64,000 nucleotides of DNA from Vitreoscilla stercoraria DSM 513 (GCF_000382305.1 NZ_KB908028.1:1-64000), one strand, 5' to 3'; shown: positions 17,736 through 27,019, counted from the first letter of the stretch. The notes: a model not told the origin generated them from the sequence alone. Program-made: numbers and translations.

Positions 17736-18266
17736 TTATAAAAAATATTTGTACAAAGTCACCAATTGCAATTCTTGTTGTGGTTGTCCCACGCTTTCAT
17801 CGCTAGGAAAAGGCTCTAATTCATCTGAAACTTGGTAACCACGACGCACATAATATGCAATCAAAGTATCACGCGCAGTAATCACAGTCATTTTGCAGCC
17901 TTTGATTTGTGGCCAAAAACCACGAGCAAAATGCTCCGCACCTGCCAATAGGCCTTTGCCTAAACCTTGATTTTGGCGTTCTGGATCCATCGCAAACATG
18001 CCCAAATAAGCAAAGCCCTCTTTTTCTTGTGCGGCAATACAGCCCAAAACAGTGCGTTGGTTTTCAGCATCCTCGCCTTCACGCAAGACCAACAATTGCA
18101 CTTTGGCATCCAAAATCATCTGACGCACATCGTCTTCACTCACGCGCGCCCCTGTAATCAAGCCATGCTCAGTCGTCCACGATGTTTCACCACGATAAGC
18201 TTGGTTAATCAAATCAGTCAAAATCGCTGCTTCGTCCCAATTGGCAAAACCAATGCTCATATTCAT
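17736..18266 (-). CDS. GNAT family N-acetyltransferase
   Basis: 176 residues starting at 18266 behind a strong GGAAGGGGAAG. The acetyl-CoA binding motif A is visible as LGMFAMDPERQNQGLGKGLL (~95-114), with R/Q-x-x-G-x-G/A. A motif B-like TARDTLIAYYVRRGYQV follows. The small-molecule or protein acceptor cannot be told. It lies 25 bp downstream of the radical SAM gene on the same strand, so the two are probably cotranscribed. Confidence 0.85.
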   Translation of the reverse strand: MNMSIGFANWDEAAILTDLINQAYRGETSWTTEHGLITGARVSEDDVRQMILDAKVQLLVLREGEDAENQRTVLGCIAAQEKEGFAYLGMFAMDPERQNQGLGKGLLAGAEHFARGFWPQIKGCKMTVITARDTLIAYYVRRGYQVSDELEPFPSDESVGQPQQELQLVTLYKYFL

Positions 18267-18291
18267 TTTCTTCCCCTTCCAAACAAAAAAA

Positions 18292-19176
18292 CTACAAACC
18301 GCGCGCCCATTCAGGTCGCAAATTGGCCAATTGCGGGCTGTCTATGGCGTGTTGCAATTGCTGTAACAATCGTGCTTGATCACGCCCTAATCGCCCTTTC
18401 AGCACCAAATAATTAGATGCATGATCGCTGCGAAAAACGGTATTGGGCAAATCCAATTGGCTGATTAAATAATACAACTCTAAAAACAACTCTTGCTGCG
18501 TCAACATTTCAAAATCAGGATAACGGCTTTTGAATCGCTCCAAACCCAATGGAAACGACACCACCAAAGTCGATAAAAATTCAGGCGGTGCGGCATTCAT
18601 CAAGCGGGCTGAATTCAAAGCATGTTGCGGTGATAATTTTTTACCGCCCAAACCGTTCAAAATCATCACTGAACGCTTGATGCCTGCTTCGCCCAATTTT
18701 TCCAAACAAGACAAAGAACTGGCAAACGTTTCAGATTTGTTCACCAAACGCAAAACCTCATCATCGCCCGACTCACAACCGATATAAGCCAAGGCCAAAC
18801 CTGCGTCCTGTAACTCTTTCAATTCTGCCACAGATTTGTTTTTCACATTATTGGGCAAACAATAGCTCGAAACCCGTTCAACATTGGGCAAATGCTTTTG
18901 AATGGCTTCTAAAATCGCCAACAAGCGTTTGGTCGACAAAGCCATCGCATCGCCATCGGCCAAAAACACGCGCCGCACAGGATACGCGCTCATGCGTTCT
19001 AAATTGGCAACGATGTCATCGTGCGCAAACGGACGGAATTTTTTCTGTGGCTGTGTGTACATGTCACAAAACGTACATTCATTCCAAGAACAACCATTGG
19101 TGACAGGCAAAATCAATGATTTGGCTTCGCTAGGCGGCCTGAAAACAGGTTCTATGTATTGAATCGGAAACATCAT
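18292..19176 (-). CDS. Radical SAM protein, function unknown
   Basis: About 294 residues if it starts at the tandem ATGs at 19176/19173; a further ATG at 19221 would add 15 residues. The [4Fe-4S] cluster motif is CSWNECTFCDMY, that is C-x4-C-x2-C, the spacing usual for this C-x-WN-x-C-x-FC subgroup. FLADGDAMAL, GCESGDDEVLRLVNK and MILNGLGG follow, matching SAM-binding beta strands of an Elp3/HemN-like radical SAM barrel. There is no B12 domain. The reaction is unknown. It is probably cotranscribed with the GNAT gene downstream. Confidence 0.85.
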   Translation of the reverse strand: MMFPIQYIEPVFRPPSEAKSLILPVTNGCSWNECTFCDMYTQPQKKFRPFAHDDIVANLERMSAYPVRRVFLADGDAMALSTKRLLAILEAIQKHLPNVERVSSYCLPNNVKNKSVAELKELQDAGLALAYIGCESGDDEVLRLVNKSETFASSLSCLEKLGEAGIKRSVMILNGLGGKKLSPQHALNSARLMNAAPPEFLSTLVVSFPLGLERFKSRYPDFEMLTQQELFLELYYLISQLDLPNTVFRSDHASNYLVLKGRLGRDQARLLQQLQHAIDSPQLANLRPEWARGL

Positions 19177-19277
19177 GCCATCTTCATTGTTAAAATCGAC
19201 AGAAGTTTGATTAAACCACATTTGCCTGATTTTGACTAAGTTTGCACCTGCTCAAAACTTGGGTTTGCCCATTTGAA

Positions 19278-19309
19278 AATAAAAAGACATGACATTAAGT
19301 CATGTCTTT
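19278..19309 (-). terminator. Terminator of the polyamine operon
   Basis: AAAGACATGAC (19283-19293) and GTCATGTCTTT (19299-19309), 11 bp with a 5-nt loop. On the minus strand it is followed by TTTTTATTTT. It lies just past the aguB stop. Confidence 0.8.
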
Positions 19310-19327
19310 GACTGCCAATTCCATCTG

Positions 19328-20194
19328 TTACAGGACGCCATCTTTGCTCAATAAAGGCGCATAAAAATCGGTTCTGCGGTCACGAAACACGCCCCATGCT
19401 CGGCGCATACTGGCAATTTCATCCAAATCAAACTCATGCACCCACACACCTGCTTCGTCCCCGCCTTCGGCCACAATCTCACCAAACTGATCGCAAATCA
19501 TCGAGCCGCCATAAAACGTAATGTCAAAATCGTCCTGAATTTCTTTGCCAATGCGATTCGAAGCAATCAACGGCATAATGTTCGCACCTGCATGACCTTG
19601 TTGGACACGTTGCCAATGACGTTTAGACGAAATGGTTGGGTCGTGTGGCTCACTACCGATAGCCGTTGGATAGAGCAAAATTTCCGCCCCCATCAACGCC
19701 ATCGCGCGTGCACACTCAGGAAACCATTGATCCCAACAAATACCCACGCCGATTTTGCCAAACTGAGTTTCCCAGACTTTGAATCCTGTGTCGCCGGGCG
19801 AAAAATAATATTTCTCGCTATAACCGGGTCCATCAGGAATATGGCTTTTGCGATATGTTCCCAACACACTGCCATCGGCATCAATCACCGCCACAGTGTT
19901 GAACAAAGTTTGTCCTGCCAATTCAAAAAAACTGATGGGCAACACCACGTTCAATTCGCGGGCGATGGCTTGAAAATGCTGCACCGCAGGATTTTCTTCA
20001 GTAGCCGTAGCAAAACTCAAATAAGCAGGAATGTGTTTTTGACAAAAATAATTGCGCTCAAACAATTCTTGCAACAACACAATGTTCGCGCCTTTACAGG
20101 CCGCTTCTCGCACCAATGCCTCTGCTTTTTGAATGTTATCTTCTACATCCCAAGAGCAAGACATTTGTGTTATTGCCACACTGACTTTTCTCAT
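19328..20194 (-). CDS. aguB: N-carbamoylputrescine amidase
   Basis: AguB hydrolyses N-carbamoylputrescine to putrescine, CO2 and ammonia, the last step of the arginine decarboxylase/agmatine deiminase route. The 288-residue length is typical. The nitrilase-fold triad is visible: glutamate in LLQELFERNYF (~43), lysine in YRKSHIPDGPGY (~115-125), and cysteine in GVGICWDQWFPE (~152). It is the last of three closely spaced minus-strand genes. The final codons GTC CTG TAA are themselves a copy of the uptake word. Confidence 0.92.
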   Translation of the reverse strand: MRKVSVAITQMSCSWDVEDNIQKAEALVREAACKGANIVLLQELFERNYFCQKHIPAYLSFATATEENPAVQHFQAIARELNVVLPISFFELAGQTLFNTVAVIDADGSVLGTYRKSHIPDGPGYSEKYYFSPGDTGFKVWETQFGKIGVGICWDQWFPECARAMALMGAEILLYPTAIGSEPHDPTISSKRHWQRVQQGHAGANIMPLIASNRIGKEIQDDFDITFYGGSMICDQFGEIVAEGGDEAGVWVHEFDLDEIASMRRAWGVFRDRRTDFYAPLLSKDGVL

Positions 20195-20211
20195 TCAAAA
20201 TCCTTATTTTT

Positions 20212-21678
20212 TTAAGCCATGATAAATGGCATCACCGCAAACAAAACCGCTGCGATGGCCGCGCTAATCATCACATAACGCAATTGTGTCAACGCATGTT
20301 CTATCGGCGTAATCTCACAACCGCGCGACTCCAAAACCGTTGAATCACCGAAGAAACACGCATGGCTACCAAAACCACCTGCCGAAATCAACGCACCCAA
20401 AGTCAAAGCCATGTTCGCATCCAATGCTTGCGCCAAAGGCACGATGATGGGAATGGAAATAGCATAAATGCCCCAAAATGAACCAGTGGTGAAAGTTAAA
20501 AATGCCAACAACACAAATGTAATCACTGGCAACAAATTGGCACTGATTAAAGGTTTCGCACTTTCAATGATGTAAGGTGCTAATCCCAATTGCTCGTTCA
20601 CATCTTGCAACACAAACGCTGCAAAAATGATGGCAATCGGAGTGACCATGCTGCTAACACCTTTCATAAAGTGCTCGCACAAAGCGGGAATGCTGCCCAA
20701 ACCTGCCATGCGATACGCCACCAAAGTGACAATGGTCGCGCCCATCACGCCCAGCAAAGTATCGCCCAAATACCAAGTCAAAACGATCATCACAATAATG
20801 GGCAAGAAAAAATGCCACAAAGCTGGTTTGGCTGAGCCTTCCAACTCTTCGACATTGGTTTGCAAAGGTGGATTGGTTTTGGCGGCCATTTCAGCGCGGC
20901 GCATCGCAGGCGACATTGGAATCAAGTTGTAAATCACCAATGGCACCAAAAATACCGCCGACCATGCATAAAAAATATACGGAATCACACTGATGTAAAA
21001 TTTCAAGCCTTCGCCTGCTGCAACGGCATTGTTCGCTTCAAGCAAACCTGACACATAAATTGCCCACGTCGACAACGGCACCAACAAACACAAAGGCGCA
21101 GCTGTTGCCGCAGCAATATAAGCGAGCATGGCACGTGACACACCAAATTTATCGGTTAAACGGCGCGTGGCAGCACCCACAGTCAACACGCTCAAATAAT
21201 CGTCTACAAAAATGATCAAACCCAAAATCCAAGCGGCAAACATGGATTGTGGGCGAGTTTTCACGTATTTTTCCAATAAATCACTGAATACCACTGTCGC
21301 TCGTGACACTTGCAACCACATAATCAGGCCGCCCATCAAAGCTGAGAGCAACATGATCCAACCCATCACAGGAGAGGCCAATACTTTTAAAGAACTGCCC
21401 ATCAAACCATTGATAAATGCCAATGGATTCACATCCAACATCAATAAACCAATGATTGCGCCTGCACACAAAGGCTCCAAAGTGCGCTTACTGATCAATG
21501 CCAACGCCAATACACTCAAAACAGGTATCAAGGTAAAAATACCAAAAATGCGTTTGCCTTCCACATCGACAGGTGCCAAAGCATACACACCGCCAATCAA
21601 CACCAAAATGACCGCCACAACCGTTAACAGCAATTTATTGTCTATGGCTGCCACATTCACATTGCGAAACCACATCAT
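20212..21678 (-). CDS. NhaC-family antiporter-like transporter
   Basis: A 488-residue polytopic inner membrane protein with about 11-12 hydrophobic segments. The family couples Na+ and H+ movement (NhaC, MleN and relatives). The start at 21678 is supported by GAGGAGACAC. A conserved FVDDYLSVLTVGAATR segment and a late SAGGFGSHACFFGDSTV segment match this family. It lies 17 bp from aguB and 22 bp from the acetylpolyamine hydrolase, so it probably carries an organic substrate such as a polyamine or derivative rather than serving only in sodium export. That is inference from context. Confidence 0.82.
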   Translation of the reverse strand: MMWFRNVNVAAIDNKLLLTVVAVILVLIGGVYALAPVDVEGKRIFGIFTLIPVLSVLALALISKRTLEPLCAGAIIGLLMLDVNPLAFINGLMGSSLKVLASPVMGWIMLLSALMGGLIMWLQVSRATVVFSDLLEKYVKTRPQSMFAAWILGLIIFVDDYLSVLTVGAATRRLTDKFGVSRAMLAYIAAATAAPLCLLVPLSTWAIYVSGLLEANNAVAAGEGLKFYISVIPYIFYAWSAVFLVPLVIYNLIPMSPAMRRAEMAAKTNPPLQTNVEELEGSAKPALWHFFLPIIVMIVLTWYLGDTLLGVMGATIVTLVAYRMAGLGSIPALCEHFMKGVSSMVTPIAIIFAAFVLQDVNEQLGLAPYIIESAKPLISANLLPVITFVLLAFLTFTTGSFWGIYAISIPIIVPLAQALDANMALTLGALISAGGFGSHACFFGDSTVLESRGCEITPIEHALTQLRYVMISAAIAAVLFAVMPFIMA

Positions 21679-21700
21679 GATGTGTCTCCTCGCTTGGTCT

Positions 21701-22816
21701 TTAAGCCAACAATGAATCAGGAACCGCGCGCAAATGCTGCGTCAATTGGTCAATCCAATCTTTTTGATACGCTTGCAATGCTTGCCCCGGCGTGTTTTTA
21801 AAGCCTTCTAAAATCGGGTCTATCGCAGGATTGTCTATGCCCATCAAGGTGGTCATCACTGCCATGCCTAAAAATGGTGTGGTGTTAGGGTTGTAACCGC
21901 CTTCGTGCGTGACCAATAAGCGGCCTGAACACAATTTGTCTGCTGCATCCATCAACATTTGTGTCATTTGGCGGTAGCTGTCCGCATGCAACATCATGCG
22001 CCCTAACGGGTCTTCGATACTGGCATCAAAACCACACGGCACAATGATTAAATCGGGTTTAAATGCATCCAATGCTGGCAACACAATGGTCTCAAACGCA
22101 TACAAATACGCACCTTCGCCCGAACCCGGTTGCAATGGAATATTGATATTGCGCCCGATGCCATCGCCTTCACCCACCACCGTCACCGCACCCGTTCCCG
22201 CAGGATACAAACCGTCTTGATGCAAAGAAATCGTCAAAGCACGCGCATCATTCAAGAAAATGTCTTCGGTACCATTACCGTGATGCACATCCCAATCGAC
22301 AAACGCAATACGCTCCAAACCCAACACATCCAAAGCATGTGCCCCAGCAAGCGCGGCATTGGCATACACACAAAAGCCGCAACCGTGATTTTTTTCAGCA
22401 TGGTGTCCAGGTGGGCGAATCAAGGCATAAGCATTTTGCAAGCGGCCTGAAACCACTTCTTCGACTGCGGCAATGGCACCACCTGCCGAGAGTTTGGCAA
22501 TGTCAACGGACGCCTTGCCCAAAACGGTTTCGGGGTCAGCGTTACCGCCGACCCCTTGCATGGCCTCGATTTTGTCCAAATATTCAGTTGTATGCACACG
22601 CTCTAAATGTTCACGAGTCGCCACCACCGGCTTAATCATCGTCATTTGTTCACTCACGCCTGTGGCATCGAGCAAATTTTTAATCCGACGTTTCGCTTCA
22701 GGAGATTCATAATGAATATTTGGCTGCACTGTTAAGCTAGGTTGCATCAAACCTGCATATGCTCCTGTATCATGCCACATGTATAACTCATGCCAAACCA
22801 GACCCGTTTTGTTCAT
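21701..22816 (-). CDS. Acetylpolyamine amidohydrolase / class II histone deacetylase-like
   Basis: 371 residues from the ATG at 22816, with AAGGAG at ideal spacing; a longer frame to 22873 is rejected. The zinc-dependent deacetylase fold shows RPPGHHAEKNHGCGFC (tandem active-site His), DWDVHHGNGTEDIF (metal ligands), SLHQDGLYP and GFDASIEDPLGRM. In bacteria these enzymes deacetylate acetylputrescine, acetylcadaverine or similar. It is the first gene of the operon with the NhaC-like transporter and aguB, which supports a polyamine substrate. Confidence 0.87.
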   Translation of the reverse strand: MNKTGLVWHELYMWHDTGAYAGLMQPSLTVQPNIHYESPEAKRRIKNLLDATGVSEQMTMIKPVVATREHLERVHTTEYLDKIEAMQGVGGNADPETVLGKASVDIAKLSAGGAIAAVEEVVSGRLQNAYALIRPPGHHAEKNHGCGFCVYANAALAGAHALDVLGLERIAFVDWDVHHGNGTEDIFLNDARALTISLHQDGLYPAGTGAVTVVGEGDGIGRNINIPLQPGSGEGAYLYAFETIVLPALDAFKPDLIIVPCGFDASIEDPLGRMMLHADSYRQMTQMLMDAADKLCSGRLLVTHEGGYNPNTTPFLGMAVMTTLMGIDNPAIDPILEGFKNTPGQALQAYQKDWIDQLTQHLRAVPDSLLA

Positions 22817-22875
22817 CTTTCGCTCCTTAGAGATATGTGGGAAATCAAACGCCTGCTTGCAAAGTGCATTCAAAT

Positions 22876-22904
22876 AATATGCTCAAGTGATATTGATTGT
22901 GCAA
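22876..22904 (-). promoter_or_regulatory. Possible promoter of the polyamine operon
   Basis: On the minus strand TTGCAC (22904-22899) is separated by 17 bp from CATATT (22881-22876), about 60 bp upstream of the ATG at 22816. Confidence 0.4.
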
Positions 22905-23246
22905 GAGTGTTCAAAACACAAATTGCGCCAAACATGGATTAAGAATCTGATACAAATCCCTGTCTAAACTCAATGCCATTTTCATGATGTCACAAGATGC
23001 CAAAAGCCTGTTTTATTTGATTTTTCGAATAAAAATTTCCCCTCAAGAAACTTGATTTCGTTTTGATGACAACAAAATCCTCAAATATTAAATTCATATT
23101 TACATAAGTTTACAAAATATTGTTCAATTCTCGATTCATATCGTTTTGAGTTTTAAGATTTGGTTGCGCATACTTCTCGCTATAAATACCGCCTAATGGA
23201 ACATTAACAAAAATCGTTAAGGAATATTCTCCTCAAGCCATAAACA
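22905..23246. other. AT-rich intergenic stretch
   Basis: No gene is seen. The sequence is rich in A/T with several short runs. Apart from the promoter on its left and the DUS hairpin on its right it holds nothing I can name. Confidence 0.3.
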
Positions 23247-23275
23247 AAGCGTCCTGTAATCTTTACAGGACGCTT
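23247..23275. terminator. DUS-pair hairpin
   Basis: AAGCGTCCTGTAA, loop TCT, inverse arm. No long gene reads into it directly, which is unusual. It may bound a small transcript. Confidence 0.75.
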
Positions 23276-23295
23276 GATTGTTGTTATCTAAATCA

Positions 23296-23532
23296 ATGTC
23301 AAACACATTTACACCCAAAACCATCAATCGGGTTCTGTCACAATGCGCAAAACTTTCTCATCTTTGCAAACAAATTGTCAGCAACAACCAAATCACCTAC
23401 ACACAAAGCCATTCCTTTCCATTCAGACATGCTTGCATCCTCGATATACAATCTAAAAGCAGTGTTTCAATCAATCATACATTTGCAGATTTAATAACGA
23501 AAATATCCGCACAAAATGTACGGATATTTTGA
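23296..23532 (+). CDS. Doubtful small protein or non-coding RNA locus
   Basis: A 78-codon frame starts at the ATG at 23296 (MSNTFTPKTINRVL) with no ribosome binding site and no recognised family. Its start region faintly recalls DUF721/DciA-type N-termini. The last codons overlap a strong terminator (23500-23530). With a DUS hairpin at 23247-23275 on the other side, the interval could equally be a small RNA unit. Low confidence in either reading. Confidence 0.25.
   Translation: MSNTFTPKTINRVLSQCAKLSHLCKQIVSNNQITYTQSHSFPFRHACILDIQSKSSVSINHTFADLITKISAQNVRIF
23500..23530. terminator. Strong bidirectional terminator-like hairpin
   Basis: AAAATATCCG (23500-23509) and CGGATATTTT (23521-23530), loop 11 nt. 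It lies downstream of the minus-strand amidohydrolase and at the end of the doubtful frame at 23296. Confidence 0.65.
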
Positions 23533-23596
23533 ATACTCAAACGCTTAAAAATCACAATTCAAGCCAAAACCCATGAAAATTAGATATCTAAATATC

Positions 23597-24868
23597 TTAT
23601 TTTTTAAGACGATTGATGATAAGCTCACCATCTTTTACCACTACTTGAACACGCTCCAAAGCCGTAATATCTTGTAATGGATCACCGTCTACCAAAATTA
23701 AATCTGCAATTTTTCCTGGCTCAAGCGTCCCCAAATTGTCGGCGCCCAAAGCTTTAGCCCCTTCACGTGTTGCAGACAATAAAATTGTCTTGTTATCAAT
23801 TCCCTGACCTTTCATGACACCTGTGACCATAGGAATCACTTCTTTTGCAGGAATGCCAGGTACATCAGATGTGAATAAGGGCGTGGCACCTGCTTTTAAC
23901 ATGACCTGAACATTGTTTTTCATAATGTCGTAGTCATTTTTGTCTTTGTCCGTCGCAAAGCCTAATCCAATATAACGTTGCATAAAGCCAAGCGTAATGG
24001 CCAGCGGCATTTTTTTCTCACCCAAGACATTTAAATAACGCCCATCCATATCTTTTGTCACAGCTGGCGGATGAATAAACACGTCAACGCCAGCCTCTAT
24101 CATGGCAGGAACATTTTTTGCATCGGCATTGTGTACGAAAACCTTCAAATCATTTTTATGCGCTTCATCAACAATCGCTTTTAAAGCAGGTAAATTGAAT
24201 TTTTTCTGATTGGTCACACCATCATACACCACCACATCTGTCTTATAGCCCACCAATTTTTGCACCGAAGCTTGGGCTTGTTTGGGCGTATCAATTGGCA
24301 AACGAACATGCTCATTACACCATTTTAAATCCGCACCTGCCAAACCAGCACACGCATAATAATCTCCAGATTGAACCAACACGGGTCCAGCCATAAAAAT
24401 ACGTGGTCCCACAATTTCTCCAGAGGCCACCTTCTTTTTAACCTCATCAATATAAGGCCAAAAATCAATAGGAGACAAAATAGAAGTGACGCCATGTGTT
24501 AAATGGTCATGTAGGCGCGTTTTAAGTTCACCATCCATAAAAGCCTTCGCTTCACTGTCATTGCTTGCTGGCATTTTAGGCGGTAAATCATACATATTCC
24601 AAAACAAATGCAAGTGGCTATTGATGATACCGGGCATCACTGTTTTGCCTTTGGCATCGATGATTTGATCAGCTTTTTCTTTGCTTCTACCTGTTTCAAT
24701 GGCTTTGACTTTGCCATCCTCAATAATCACATTCGCATTTTTTATTAGGTCGGAACCCGTACCATCAAATACAGTGGCATTTTTAATGATGAGATCAGCG
24801 GCATATGCTGGAGAACTGACCAATGCACTGAGCAACAATGTTTTAAACGCTATATGCTTAATATTCAT
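23597..24868 (-). CDS. Exported metal-dependent amidohydrolase
   Basis: 423 residues with a signal peptide (MNIKHIAFKTLLLSALVSSPAYA, ~23) and a GGAG ribosome site, so periplasmic. Amidohydrolase-superfamily features: the N-terminal beta-sandwich strand with IIKNATVFDGTG, VMPGIINSHLHLFW (first metal His-x-His), HNAD, HPPAV, and TSDVPG with the catalytic aspartate. The C-terminus returns to the sandwich (GTLEPGKIADLILVDGDP). It is close to imidazolonepropionase-like and prolidase-like exported enzymes, but the substrate is unknown. It is transcribed alone. Confidence 0.82.
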   Translation of the reverse strand: MNIKHIAFKTLLLSALVSSPAYAADLIIKNATVFDGTGSDLIKNANVIIEDGKVKAIETGRSKEKADQIIDAKGKTVMPGIINSHLHLFWNMYDLPPKMPASNDSEAKAFMDGELKTRLHDHLTHGVTSILSPIDFWPYIDEVKKKVASGEIVGPRIFMAGPVLVQSGDYYACAGLAGADLKWCNEHVRLPIDTPKQAQASVQKLVGYKTDVVVYDGVTNQKKFNLPALKAIVDEAHKNDLKVFVHNADAKNVPAMIEAGVDVFIHPPAVTKDMDGRYLNVLGEKKMPLAITLGFMQRYIGLGFATDKDKNDYDIMKNNVQVMLKAGATPLFTSDVPGIPAKEVIPMVTGVMKGQGIDNKTILLSATREGAKALGADNLGTLEPGKIADLILVDGDPLQDITALERVQVVVKDGELIINRLKK

Positions 24869-25474
24869 TTCGTCTCCATCGACCTCATTTTAAGTTTGAG
24901 TATGCATTTATGGCTTATAAATAAGCAAAACACCTTAACGGAAAATCAGAGATTGACGGTAGGCAAATGGTTCCATCTTAAGCTTGAATTATGGATGCTT
25001 ATTTACACATCAGGCTTTGATTACGCTGGTTGTTTGAAACAGAGATTTTGTCATGATGCTTTTTCCATCACATGCTTGATTCTGGCCAAAAACTCACAAA
25101 TAAAAATAAAAACAATAAATTCAATAAAATATCAATCATTTTACAGCATGAATTTTTTACAGGACGCTTAATATGTGTCCTGTAAAATTTGGTTTGCATG
25201 GTGTTGGGCACATCTTGATAAATAATGTCAAATTCATTTTTATTGTCTTATGTCATGGTGTTATTTCTATAAAGCATTTAGACTAAAAATAAATATTATA
25301 TTCAATATGAATATTTAATTGTATACCAATATTCAAGCAATCATCGCCTTGAACATGTTACGATGGTGTCGTCTTACAAAGCGATGGCAAATAAGCCCAA
25401 ACAGGTAAGAATATTGAATGTTTGCTGGATTTCGTCTTTTAAAAATTGATTTTGACCAACAAGGAGCAGTTTGT
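24869..25474. other. 600-bp intergenic region before the alcohol dehydrogenase
   Basis: Contains divergent promoters and the outward-facing DUS pair at 25151-25190. The plus-strand frame at 24854-25171 has no ribosome site and atypical composition and was not called. Confidence 0.35.
25151..25190. repeat. Outward-facing DUS pair
   Basis: ATTTTTTACAGGAC-GCTTAATATGT-GTCCTGTAAAATTT: two uptake words back to back, the reverse of the usual terminator order. The second copy has GT in place of GC. The stem can still form, but the pair does not follow a gene. Confidence 0.6.
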
Positions 25475-26545
25475 ATGAAAGCTATGGTTTACTACGGTGC
25501 AAATGACATTCGCTTTGAAGAGCGTCCAAAACCTACCATCATCCAACCAACCGATGCAGTGGTTCGTCTGACCAAAACCACCATTTGCGGTACGGATTTG
25601 GGTATTTGGAAAGGCAAAAATCCTGAAATTGCCCAAACTGCCATCGACAAAACAGGTTCTTTCAATGGCCGTATTTTGGGTCATGAAGGCATAGGCATTG
25701 TTGAAGAAATCGGCGAAGCGGTAACCAATGTCAAAGTGGGTGACAAAGTCATCATTTCTTGCGTGAGCCGTTGTGGTACGTGCGAAAACTGTCAAAAACA
25801 ATTGTATGCTCATTGCCGTAACGAAGGCGGCTGGATTATGGGTTATATGATTGATGGTACCCAAGCGGAATATGTGCGCACCCCATTTGCGGACACATCT
25901 TTGTATTTATTGCCTGAAAACTTAAACGAAGATGTGGCGGTTTTATTGTCTGATGCACTGCCAACCGGCCATGAAATTGGCGTGCAATATGGCGATGTCA
26001 AACCCGGTGATACGGTTGTCATTGTTGGTGCAGGTCCTGTAGGCATGAGTTGCTTGTTGACCGCACAAATGTACTCACCGAGCGAAATCATCATGGTCGA
26101 TTTGGATGACAACCGCTTGGCGATGGCCAAAGAATTGGGCGCCACCCATATTCTCAATTCAGGCGCAGGCGATGTAGTGCAAGAAGTGATGGCATTGACC
26201 GGCGGTCGTGGCGTGGATTGCGCTATGGAAGCTGTGGGTGTGCCTGCTACGTGGGATATTTGCCAACGCGTGGTCAAAGAAGGCGGTCACGTTGCCAACG
26301 TCGGCGTACACGGTCAAGGTGTGAATTTTGAGTTAGAGCGTTTGTGGATCAAAAACATCACCATCACCACAGGTTTGGTCAATGCCAATACCACAGGCAT
26401 GTTGTTAAAAACTTGCTGTTCAGGCAAATTACCAATGGAAAAATTGGCAACCCATTATTTCAAATTTGAAGAAATGGAAAAAGCCTATGACGTGTTCAAA
26501 CATGCGGCGGAAGAAAAAGCGATGAAAGTGATCATCGATTTTTAA
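25475..26545 (+). CDS. Zinc-dependent alcohol dehydrogenase (medium-chain family)
   Basis: 356 residues from the ATG at 25475 behind AAGGAG; a longer frame to 25418 is rejected. Catalytic zinc ligands appear in TTICGTD and GHEGIGIVEEIG. The structural zinc site is CGTCENCQKQLYAHC. The NAD(P)-binding motif GAGPVG lies at ~178. It is similar to threonine/alcohol dehydrogenases of Neisseria and relatives; in Neisseria a related gene (adhC) is controlled by the MerR-type NmlR, but no regulator is adjacent here. Probably oxidises short alcohols or reduces aldehydes. Confidence 0.88.
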   Translation: MKAMVYYGANDIRFEERPKPTIIQPTDAVVRLTKTTICGTDLGIWKGKNPEIAQTAIDKTGSFNGRILGHEGIGIVEEIGEAVTNVKVGDKVIISCVSRCGTCENCQKQLYAHCRNEGGWIMGYMIDGTQAEYVRTPFADTSLYLLPENLNEDVAVLLSDALPTGHEIGVQYGDVKPGDTVVIVGAGPVGMSCLLTAQMYSPSEIIMVDLDDNRLAMAKELGATHILNSGAGDVVQEVMALTGGRGVDCAMEAVGVPATWDICQRVVKEGGHVANVGVHGQGVNFELERLWIKNITITTGLVNANTTGMLLKTCCSGKLPMEKLATHYFKFEEMEKAYDVFKHAAEEKAMKVIIDF

Positions 26546-26574
26546 TCCAACTTCTGCTTTTCCATGTTGAGCCG

Positions 26575-26602
26575 AAGCCCACAACAGTGTTGTGGGCTTT
26601 GT
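26575..26602 (+). terminator. Terminator of the alcohol dehydrogenase gene
   Basis: AAGCCCACAACA and TGTTGTGGGCTT form a 12-bp stem followed by TGTTT, without uptake words. Confidence 0.8.
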
Positions 26603-26815
26603 TTCGTATACACAAGCGGCCTGTAACGCTTTTTCACACCTCATATGCCTATTGCTAAGACGATATTGAAAATATTTATCAGATTCGGACACGTCTTGTC
26701 TAAACCATTGCTTATATTTATAGTCAAGCTGATAACACACATACACAACATCACTTTGTATGGCAAACCACATTGCCGCAATGTCAGACTTCATCAATTT
26801 AAAAGGAGAACCATT

Positions 26816-27019
26816 ATGCCATTACCACCTAACCCCCCTTTTTTATTTTTGTGCTCACAATGTGATTGGCAAGGTCCTGTCCAAATATCAGATTGCTTTA
26901 TAGGTCCTATCGATTATTGCCCAGATTGCGAATCACGTTTGGTGCGTACCAACGTGACCAACACAGCCCATTCTATTTCGCTGCGAGAACAGTTTTTTAA
27001 ATGGTTTTCTAAAAATTAA
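26816..27019 (+). CDS. Small zinc-ribbon protein
   Basis: 67 residues with an excellent AAAAGGAG ribosome site. Two cysteine pairs, CSQC (~13-16) and CPDC (~35-38), make a zinc ribbon. A basic aromatic tail follows (FFKWFSKN). It was missed by a longer frame that starts upstream at 26645 without a ribosome site. Function unknown; such ribbons often bind nucleic acid or a partner enzyme. Confidence 0.7.
   Translation: MPLPPNPPFLFLCSQCDWQGPVQISDCFIGPIDYCPDCESRLVRTNVTNTAHSISLREQFFKWFSKN

Noticed and set aside
19436..20215. Long plus-strand frame of 259 codons opposite aguB
   Set aside because: It is the antisense shadow of a clear AguB gene with catalytic residues on the other strand.
24854..25171. 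105-codon plus-strand frame upstream of the alcohol dehydrogenase
   Set aside because: No ribosome binding site, unusual composition and overlap with the leader of the divergent amidohydrolase gene.
25460..25475. FNR-like site TTGATTTTGACCAA before the alcohol dehydrogenase
   Set aside because: Only one half matches and it overlaps the Shine-Dalgarno region, where an activator site would be unlikely.
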